Assembly: GCA_024304875.1 (NCBI GenBank)
Contig: JAMWZF010000223.1
Coordinates: forward strand, 1-5,396
Reading direction: 5' to 3'
Origin: Paracoccaceae bacterium
GTDB taxonomy: Bacteria; Pseudomonadota; Alphaproteobacteria; Rhodobacterales; Rhodobacteraceae
Length of the DNA: 5,396 bases
A program made the position numbers and the translations under genes. The number at the start of each line of letters is the position of its first letter. Position 1 is the first letter of the stretch. Positions 1-4,425 of the stretch are shown here, one piece after another. The notes under the pieces are model-generated. The model was not told the origin of the DNA. It searched no databases and saw nothing but the letters and a program-made list of their open reading frames with translations.

Positions 1-587
1 GGATCAACACGGTGCGGGGCGACGTGGGGGCGGGCGAGAACGGACTCTGTGCCCTTCCGGGCCGCGAGGTCGAGGCCCGCGCCGCCATCGACCGGGCGAT
101 CGACTACGCGGCGGAGGCGGGGATCGGCGCCGTGCATGTCATGGCCGGCCGGGCGACCGGGCCGGAGGCCGAGCGCACCTTCGCCGAGAACCTCGCCTAC
201 GCCAGCGACCGGGCGGCGGCGCGGAGCCTCGGCCTGCTGATCGAACCGCTGAACGGGCGAGACGCGCCCGGCTACCACCTGACGGGCACGGACCAGGCCC
301 GCCGGGTGATCGAGATGGTCGGCGCGCCGAACCTGCGGATCATGTACGACTTCTACCACATGCAAATCATGCAGGGCGATCACGTCGCCACCATCGAGGC
401 GCTGGGCCCGATGATCGGCCACATCCAGTTCGCCGGGGTGCCCGGCCGGGCCGAGCCGGACGGCGGAGAGCTGGACTTTCCACGCCTCTTCCGCCTCGCC
501 GGCCTTCAGGACAGGGTCATCGGGGCCGAGTATCGCCCGACCATGCCGCCCGGCGACTGGCTGGCGGCGTTCCGGTCGCAGGTCTAG
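1..587 (+). CDS. Hydroxypyruvate / 2-oxo-tetronate isomerase family protein (5' partial)
   Basis: Fragment of about 195 residues; the frame enters at base 3 and the true start lies left of the window. Family members are about 255-260 aa, so roughly the first 60 are missing. Numbering from the GTG at base 12, the four acidic/polar residues expected to hold the divalent metal in this xylose-isomerase-like TIM barrel are all visible: E78 in LLIEPLN, D113 in IMYDFYHMQI, Q139 in GHIQFAGVPGR and E173 in IGAEYRP. The EPDGGELDF stretch (148-156) is the family hallmark EPDxGE. Known members interconvert hydroxypyruvate and tartronate semialdehyde (Hyi) or isomerise 2-oxo-tetronates (OtnI); I cannot choose between them. 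Compared with my memory of E. coli Hyi, the usual His before EPD is Ala and the LFR-to-IGAEYRP segment seems about two residues short. It probably belongs to the same catabolic locus as the downstream genes, but a 108-bp gap separates it from the regulator. Confidence 0.86.
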   Translation, partial: INTVRGDVGAGENGLCALPGREVEARAAIDRAIDYAAEAGIGAVHVMAGRATGPEAERTFAENLAYASDRAAARSLGLLIEPLNGRDAPGYHLTGTDQARRVIEMVGAPNLRIMYDFYHMQIMQGDHVATIEALGPMIGHIQFAGVPGRAEPDGGELDFPRLFRLAGLQDRVIGAEYRPTMPPGDWLAAFRSQV

Positions 588-695
588 CCGCCATGGCCCG
601 GGCCGGGACGCATCACCGACCGGACGCTCGGCCTTGGCCCTTGAGATCACCCCCTCTTTGCGGTTCAGTTCGCCCCGGGCAAGATCGGACACGCC

Positions 696-1484
696 ATGTC
701 GCAGGACAACCTGAAGAGCATCGCCAAGATGATGGCGGTCCTCGACTGTTTCTCCACCGTGGACCGGCGTCTGTCGGTAGCCGAGATCGCGCGCCGGACC
801 CGGATCCCGCGCGGCACCGCCCACCGGATCATCCGGACCATGCGCGAGTTCGGCCTGCTGGAGCAGGAGCGCGAGCGCGAGGAATACTCGCTGGGAATGA
901 AGCTCTTCGACCTCGGCACGACGGTGCTGTCGAACATGGATCTGCACCGCGAGGCCAAGGCGGACATCGAGGCGCTGACCCGGGCCAGCGACGAGACGGT
1001 GCACCTGTCGGTCTTCGACGGGCGCAACTCGACAGTCGTGCACCGTACCGACAAGGGTCAGAACCAGACCAACACGCTCTACGTCCTCGACGCCTCCCCG
1101 GCCCATGCCACGGCCTCGGGCAAGGCGGCCCTGGCCTTCCAGGAAGCGCGGGACGTCGACCGGCTGATCGCGATGGGCCTGCGCCGTCTGACGCCCTCGA
1201 CGATTACGGACGGAGAGTCCCTGCGCGTGGAACTGGCCGAGATTCGCAACCGCGGATACGCCATCGACAACGAGGAACTGACCCCCGGCACCCGCTGCAT
1301 CGCCAGCCCGATCCGCAATGGCTCGGGCCGGGTCTTCGCCGCGATCAGCGTCAGCGGTCCGATCCGACGGATCACCCCGGACCGGACGCAGGAACTGTCG
1401 GGTCTCGTGATGTACTACGCCGACGCGATTTCGGAGCGCCTGGGGTATCGGCCCGAGAACGACGCGGTCGCCGAGGGGACCTAA
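696..1484 (+). CDS. IclR-family transcriptional regulator
   Basis: Full-length 262-aa protein, the normal size for the family. Residues about 8-75 form the N-terminal winged helix-turn-helix: SIAKMMAVLDCF leads in, LSVAEIARRTRIPRGTAHRI (26-45) is the HTH with its recognition helix, and LLEQ...YSLGMKLFDLG is the wing and linker. Residues about 85-250 are the effector-binding domain, with HATASGKAALAF (137-148) and the C-terminal IclR signature: G187, D191, E194, C201-I-A and I206. ATG at 696 is the only plausible start: the frame has a stop at 642-644, with no other ATG or GTG between. No good Shine-Dalgarno sits before it, so initiation may be weak. IclR proteins are usually dimers or tetramers that repress or activate adjacent catabolic genes in response to a small acid or sugar derivative. 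The 45-bp dyad in the next intergenic region is the natural target (inference). The ligand is unknown. Confidence 0.94.
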   Translation: MSQDNLKSIAKMMAVLDCFSTVDRRLSVAEIARRTRIPRGTAHRIIRTMREFGLLEQEREREEYSLGMKLFDLGTTVLSNMDLHREAKADIEALTRASDETVHLSVFDGRNSTVVHRTDKGQNQTNTLYVLDASPAHATASGKAALAFQEARDVDRLIAMGLRRLTPSTITDGESLRVELAEIRNRGYAIDNEELTPGTRCIASPIRNGSGRVFAAISVSGPIRRITPDRTQELSGLVMYYADAISERLGYRPENDAVAEGT

Positions 1485-1490
1485 ACGCTC

Positions 1491-1512
1491 CGGCGCAGCG
1501 GCGCCGATTTTT
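1491..1512 (+). terminator. Rho-independent terminator after the IclR gene
   Basis: Seven bases after the TAA stop, CGGCGC (1491-1496) pairs perfectly with GCGCCG (1501-1506) around a 4-nt AGCG loop, followed at once by ATTTTT (1507-1512). A short, fully GC stem with a T5 tract is the classic intrinsic terminator layout. It would separate the regulator transcript from the catabolic operon, which then needs its own promoter downstream. The stem is only 6 bp, so termination may be partial. Confidence 0.72.
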
Positions 1513-1533
1513 CAAGCATGTACAGGGACTTGC

Positions 1534-1623
1534 GTCCGGCTGCGAGGGGGCCGGTCGGTGCCGTCTGCGCCTCGGCAGGCAGGCGTGTCCGGGTGTCCGA
1601 GGCGCTGCGAGGTCCGGGTGCGA
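1534..1623 (+). repeat. Short direct repeats GTCCGG[C/G]TGCGA in the intergenic region
   Basis: A 12-base word occurs as GTCCGGCTGCGA at 1534-1545 and GTCCGGGTGCGA at 1612-1623 (11 of 12 identical). A related partial copy, GTCCGGGTG, lies at 1587-1595, 25 bp before the same nine bases at 1612-1620. They lie just upstream of the predicted operon promoter, where activator sites often sit. In such GC-rich DNA, repeats of this length can arise by chance, so a functional role is only a suggestion. Confidence 0.35.
1567..1605. repeat. Perfect 9-bp inverted repeat, 21-nt loop
   Basis: GCGCCTCGG (1567-1575) is the exact reverse complement of CCGAGGCGC (1597-1605). It lies about midway between the regulator's terminator and the predicted operon promoter. 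No T tract follows on either strand, so it is not an obvious terminator. It could be a regulator site or simply a hairpin in residual transcript. No gene is seen in the 1513-1629 stretch. Confidence 0.4.
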
Positions 1624-1629
1624 TTTTCC

Positions 1630-1658
1630 TTGCTGGCGCACGGATCACCTCATAATAT
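1630..1658 (+). promoter_or_regulatory. Predicted sigma70-type promoter of the catabolic operon
   Basis: TTGCTG (1630-1635) as -35 and TAATAT (1653-1658) as -10 are separated by 17 bp; CATAAT at 1651-1656 is an alternative -10 with a 15-bp gap. This is the most AT-rich point of an otherwise very GC-rich intergenic region. Transcription would start near 1665, giving a leader of about 110 nt before the lyase gene. The -10 element overlaps the left end of the 45-bp dyad, which suits repression by steric blocking. Predicted by eye only. Confidence 0.5.
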
Positions 1659-1698
1659 GCCCTCTATACGGTCAAGTTGTCCGCATAGTGGGCATATT
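1654..1698. promoter_or_regulatory. 45-bp dyad: probable double operator, likely for the IclR regulator
   Basis: Two 22-base arms are in inverted orientation around the single base 1676, with 19 of 22 positions complementary. The outer nine bases match perfectly: AATATGCCC (1654-1662) against GGGCATATT (1690-1698). Read outward from the centre, each arm carries a related 17-mer: TGACCGTATAGAGGGCA (minus strand, 1674-1658) and TGTCCGCATAGTGGGCA (plus strand, 1678-1694), 14 of 17 identical. Each 17-mer is itself a weak palindrome. Their centres are 20 bp apart, about two helical turns, so two dimers or a tetramer could bind one face of the DNA. Overlap with the predicted -10 and start site suggests repression. 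Assignment to the adjacent IclR protein is inference from position and from that family's preference for palindromic sites. The dyad could also act as a leader-RNA hairpin. Confidence 0.62.
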
Positions 1699-1776
1699 GG
1701 CGAGGAGGAGAGGCCTGGACAGGCCGCCGCAGCGCGCCCGGACGTCGGCCCGCAGACACATGGGGGAGAGAGACAG

Positions 1777-2700
1777 ATGCCCAGACATTTGACGAAAGAG
1801 GACGTGGTCGGGATATTCCCGCCGGTCTGTTCGCCGTTCACCAAGGACGAGGAGGTCGACACCGCCGCGCTGAAGCGCGAGATCGACTTCAACATCTCGC
1901 TCGGCGTCACCGGCGTCTGCGTCGGCGGCTCGACGGGCGAGGGGCACGCGCTGGACGCGCAGGACCTCGGCACGCTGGTGAAGGCCGCGCAGGAGGCGGC
2001 TAACGGGCGGGTGCCGGTCATGGCCGGGATCATCACCACATCGACCCGCGAGGCCGTCAAGAAGGCCAAGGCCGCCCGCGACGCCGGCGCCCAGTGCCTG
2101 ATGGTCACGCCGCCGATCTACCAGATCTGCTCGGACGACGGGGTCTACGACTTCTACTCGACGATCCACAAGGAATCCGGCCTGCCGACGATGGTCTACA
2201 ACGTGCTGACCAACGCGCCGGTCACCGTGCCGCTGATGCAGCGGATGGCGGCGAACCAGCACGAGACCGGGCTGATCGCGACCAAGGAATCCATCGGCGG
2301 CTCGCTCGAGACGCTGACGGCGCTGCTGGACACCATCGGCGACAAGATCTCGGTCACCTGGGCGCACGACTGGCTGCTCTACCCGGGCCTCGCCATCGGG
2401 GCGACCGGGTCGGTGTCGGGCGCCGCCGCGCTGCTGCCACGCCACTGCCTCGAGCTTTGGGATGCCGTGCAGTCGGGCGACGTGGCCTACGCGCAGGAGC
2501 TGCACTTCGTCATCACCGACGTCTGCAGCCAGATCAGCCGCTTCAACTGGCCCGCCGGGGTCAAGGCCTGCATCAACATGCAGGGCCGCGACGTCGGCCC
2601 CTGCCGCGCCCCCTTCAACCGGGTGCCCGAAGAGCAGTTGGAGCGGATCTCGAACGCGCTCAAGCGCGCCGATGCGATGAAGCTCAAGCGGGCGGCCTGA
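1777..2700 (+). CDS. DapA/NAL-family class I lyase (2-oxo acid aldolase or dehydratase)
   Basis: A 307-aa protein, normal length for the dihydrodipicolinate synthase / N-acetylneuraminate lyase (beta/alpha)8 family. The signature residues are present: GGSTGE (50-55) for pyruvate carboxylate binding, catalytic Tyr141 in MVYNVLTN, and Schiff-base Lys170 in IATKES. GPCRAPFNR near the C-terminus resembles 2-oxo-acid aldolase members. The residues after Tyr141 (VLTNAPVTVP) lack the Arg that follows YN in true DapA (YNVPSRTG), so a lysine-biosynthetic role is unlikely. Family enzymes form a Schiff base with pyruvate or a 2-oxo acid and cleave, condense or dehydrate. Here, next to DhaK/DhaL and a flavin oxidase, cleavage of a 2-oxo-3-deoxy sugar acid to pyruvate plus a small hydroxy-carbonyl is a reasonable inference; the substrate is unknown. 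ATG 1777 is chosen because GGGGGAGAG (1762-1770) precedes it; the upstream in-frame extension lacks family similarity and crosses the predicted promoter. First gene of the operon. Confidence 0.9.
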   Translation: MPRHLTKEDVVGIFPPVCSPFTKDEEVDTAALKREIDFNISLGVTGVCVGGSTGEGHALDAQDLGTLVKAAQEAANGRVPVMAGIITTSTREAVKKAKAARDAGAQCLMVTPPIYQICSDDGVYDFYSTIHKESGLPTMVYNVLTNAPVTVPLMQRMAANQHETGLIATKESIGGSLETLTALLDTIGDKISVTWAHDWLLYPGLAIGATGSVSGAAALLPRHCLELWDAVQSGDVAYAQELHFVITDVCSQISRFNWPAGVKACINMQGRDVGPCRAPFNRVPEEQLERISNALKRADAMKLKRAA

Positions 2701-2721
2701 CCGCCCCACAAGGTAGGGCGG
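2701..2721 (+). other. Stem-loop between the lyase and dhaK genes
   Basis: Directly after the TGA stop, CCGCCC (2701-2706) pairs with GGGCGG (2716-2721) across a 9-nt loop. A second small stem, GGCCC (2721-2725) with GGGCC (2732-2736), overlaps its last base. No T tract follows, so it is not a standard terminator. It could protect the upstream message from 3' exonucleases or set the expression ratio of lyase and kinase. Only the pairing is seen; the role is inferred. Confidence 0.35.
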
Positions 2722-2762
2722 GCCCGGGAGGGGGCCAGCCTGCCGCACCATCGAGGCCGAGG

Positions 2763-2769
2763 GGAGGAG
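2763..2769 (+). promoter_or_regulatory. Ribosome binding site fixing the GTG start of dhaK
   Basis: GGAGGAG (2763-2769) within GGGGAGGAGA is a near-perfect Shine-Dalgarno placed 5-7 nt before GTG 2775. It decides the start. The frame is open far upstream, through the lyase gene, but that part has no family similarity, whereas the kinase homology begins right after this site. Confidence 0.8.
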
Positions 2770-2774
2770 AGCCC

Positions 2775-3773
2775 GTGAAGAAGATCCTGAACGATCCTTA
2801 TACCTACGCAGACGAAACCCTGACCGGGCTCTGCCGCGCCTATCCGCAGTTCTATGCGCTCGCGCCGGAGACCACCCGGGTCATCACCCGCCCCGATGCG
2901 CCCGTGGCGGGCAAGGTCGGCATCGTCTCCGGCGGCGGCTCGGGGCACCTGCCGGTCTTCACCGGCTACGTCGGCCCCGGGTTCCTCGACGCGGTGGCCT
3001 GCGGCGATGTCTTCGCCTCGCCCTCGGCGGACGAGATGGCGACGGCGATCCGCGCCGCCAACGGCGGCAAGGGAGTGCTTCGCCTCTACGGCAACTACGG
3101 CGGCGACATCATGAACTTCGACATGGCCGGCGACATCGTCGAGATGGAGGACATCGAGGTCACCACCGTCCTGCTGGCCGATGACGTCGCCAGCGCCCCG
3201 CTGGACGAGCGCGAGAAGCGGCGCGGCGTGGCCGGCATGGTCTTTACCTTCAAGATCGCGGGTGCGGCGGCCGACGCGGGCCTCGACCTCGCCGAGGTCA
3301 CCCGCGTGGCGCAGAAGGCCGCCGACGGCTGCCGGTCGATGGGCGTGGCTCTCGGCCCCTGCATCGTGCCGCAGGCCGGCAGGCCGACCTTCACCCTCGG
3401 CGACGACGAGATGGAGATCGGCATGGGCATCCACGGCGAGCCGGGCGTCAAGCGCGGCAAGCTGGGAACGGCAGACGAGATCGCCGATGCCCTGCTGGAC
3501 CCCATCCTCGACGACCTGTCGCTGGAGGCCGGCGCGAAGGTCGCCGTTCTGGTCAACAGCCTCGGCGCCACGCCGGTCGAGGAACTGTTCATCCTCTACA
3601 ACCGGATCGCCGACCGGCTGGACGCGGCGGGGACCGAAATCGTCTTCCCCCTCGTTGGCCGCTACGCCTGTTCGATGGAGATGGCCGGCGCGTCGCTGAC
3701 CGTCCTTCCTCTCGACGACGAACTTCAGGGCTACCTGACCGCGCCCGCCGACTGCGCCTTCTGGAAGGTTTGA
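2775..3773 (+). CDS. dhaK: Dihydroxyacetone kinase-type subunit DhaK (substrate-binding)
   Basis: A 332-aa DAK1-domain protein starting with GTG. In this family the substrate carbonyl is bound covalently by a His and the phosphate comes from a partner DhaL subunit in the cytoplasm. The key positions are present: SGGGSGH (52-58) with H58, NYGGD (107-111) with D111, and the covalent His H220 in EIGMGIHGEPG (214-224). They correspond to His56, Asp109 and His218 of E. coli DhaK. Two pocket motifs differ from the usual form: GHLPVFTGYVG replaces the typical GHEPxHxGYVG, and NYGGD replaces NYTGD. Those changes may mean a substrate other than dihydroxyacetone, for example glyceraldehyde or a tetrulose such as erythrulose (inference). 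It ends 3 bp before dhaL, so the two are surely cotranscribed and probably translationally coupled. It is the separate-subunit form, not the fused ATP-dependent DhaK-DhaL enzyme. Confidence 0.93.
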   Translation: MKKILNDPYTYADETLTGLCRAYPQFYALAPETTRVITRPDAPVAGKVGIVSGGGSGHLPVFTGYVGPGFLDAVACGDVFASPSADEMATAIRAANGGKGVLRLYGNYGGDIMNFDMAGDIVEMEDIEVTTVLLADDVASAPLDEREKRRGVAGMVFTFKIAGAAADAGLDLAEVTRVAQKAADGCRSMGVALGPCIVPQAGRPTFTLGDDEMEIGMGIHGEPGVKRGKLGTADEIADALLDPILDDLSLEAGAKVAVLVNSLGATPVEELFILYNRIADRLDAAGTEIVFPLVGRYACSMEMAGASLTVLPLDDELQGYLTAPADCAFWKV

Positions 3774-3776
3774 GCC

Positions 3777-4379
3777 ATGGCCGGGATGACGCGCGCCTCG
3801 CTGGACCACGCCATATCGGCGGTGCTGGCGACGCTCGAGACCGAGCACGAGGGCCTTACCGCGCTGGACGGCAAGCTGGGCGACGGCGACCTCGGCATTA
3901 CGCTGCTGAAGGCGTTCCGCCAGCTCGACACGATCCGCCCGGACCTCCCCGAGGACCTGGGCCAGGCCTTCATGCAATGCGCCCAGGGCGTGATGAAGGT
4001 CTCCAGCTCCAGCTTCGGGACGCTTCTCGCGACTGGCCTGATGACCGCCGCCAAGACCGGCAAGGGCTGGACCGAGTTGGACTGGGCCGAGGTGCCGGAC
4101 CTGCTGCACCGTGTGGTCGAGGCCCTGGCCGCAAGGGGCAGGTCGGCCCTGGGGCAGAAGACGGTTCTGGATGCGCTGGACGCCGCCGCGACAGCTGCCG
4201 AGGGCAAGGACTCCCCCCGCCCGATGCTGCAGGCCGCCCGCGAGGGGATCGACAGCGCCCTCGACACCTATCGCGACAAGCCCAACCAGATCGGCCGCGC
4301 CCGCGTCTATGCCGAGCGGTCGGTCGGGATGGACGACCCGGGGATGGTCGCGCTCAAGGTCATGGCCGGGGCGCTGTGA
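3777..4379 (+). CDS. dhaL: Dihydroxyacetone kinase-type subunit DhaL (nucleotide-binding)
   Basis: A 200-aa DAK2-domain protein, close to the usual 200-215 aa. LDGKLGDGDLG (30-40) carries D31, D36 and D38, the Asp set that holds two Mg ions and the nucleotide in E. coli DhaL. VSSSSFGTLLATG (75-87) matches the glycine/serine nucleotide loop region, LGQKTVLDAL (125-134) the GDKTMLDAL motif, and GRARVYAERSVGMDDPG (173-189) the conserved C-terminal loop. The residue after GDGD is Leu, where family members usually have His (DGDHG). ATG 3777 has GGAAGG (3763-3768) 8 nt upstream, inside the dhaK end. It transfers phosphate to the sugar on DhaK. In PTS-linked systems DhaM rephosphorylates bound ADP, while other systems use free ATP. 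No DhaM gene is in this window, so the phosphodonor is unresolved. Confidence 0.92.
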   Translation: MAGMTRASLDHAISAVLATLETEHEGLTALDGKLGDGDLGITLLKAFRQLDTIRPDLPEDLGQAFMQCAQGVMKVSSSSFGTLLATGLMTAAKTGKGWTELDWAEVPDLLHRVVEALAARGRSALGQKTVLDALDAAATAAEGKDSPRPMLQAAREGIDSALDTYRDKPNQIGRARVYAERSVGMDDPGMVALKVMAGAL

Positions 4380-4425
4380 GGGCCGCACCATGAGCCACGC
4401 CGAAAGGGCATCGTCGTGGGGCTGA
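4378..4425 (+). other. Overlapping start region: 11-codon ORF with good SD before the oxidase gene
   Basis: GAGGG (4378-4382), overlapping the dhaL stop, lies 7 nt before ATG 4390. That ATG opens only MSHAERASSWG before TGA at 4423-4425. A second SD-like site, GAAAGGG (4402-4408), lies 7 nt before GTG 4416, which is in the oxidase frame. The small ORF's stop overlaps the oxidase start, the usual layout for translational coupling. One extra G in the GGGG run at 4418-4421 would instead join the ATG to the oxidase frame without a break. Both readings are open. Confidence 0.4.

Noticed and set aside
595..604. Perfect 10-bp palindrome GGCCCGGGCC between the isomerase and IclR genes as an operator
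   Set aside because: All-GC palindromes of this size are expected by chance in this DNA; there is no T tract and no similarity to the 45-bp dyad.
641..670. TTGAGA at 641-646 as a -35 for the IclR gene
   Set aside because: No acceptable -10 lies 16-18 bp downstream, so I do not call a promoter there.
1703..1725. AGGAGG with a following GGCCT/AGGCC hairpin as a leader-peptide start or riboswitch
   Set aside because: No ATG or GTG start lies at a suitable distance and the hairpin is only 5-6 bp; no riboswitch-like architecture is recognisable.
1558..1776. In-frame 73-codon upstream extension of the lyase gene
   Set aside because: It lacks family similarity, would start before the predicted promoter and cross the 45-bp dyad, while ATG 1777 has a strong SD and gives the normal family length.
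593..1792. 399-codon plus-strand frame across the IclR gene and intergenic region
   Set aside because: Out of frame with the clear IclR protein, crosses its terminator and the predicted promoter, and is Arg/Pro/Gly-rich without motifs.
1760..1792. ATG 1760 as the start of a short leader ORF (10 codons) overlapping the lyase start
   Set aside because: It has no Shine-Dalgarno of its own, and its second and third codons are part of the lyase gene's ribosome site.
1672..2751. 359-codon minus-strand frame opposite the lyase gene
   Set aside because: Same antisense artefact: the composition is dominated by Arg, Gly, Val and Asp, and no domain is recognisable.
2094..2774. Upstream in-frame extension of dhaK inside the lyase gene
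   Set aside because: The translation is an out-of-frame reading of the lyase; kinase homology begins at GTG 2775 behind a near-perfect SD.
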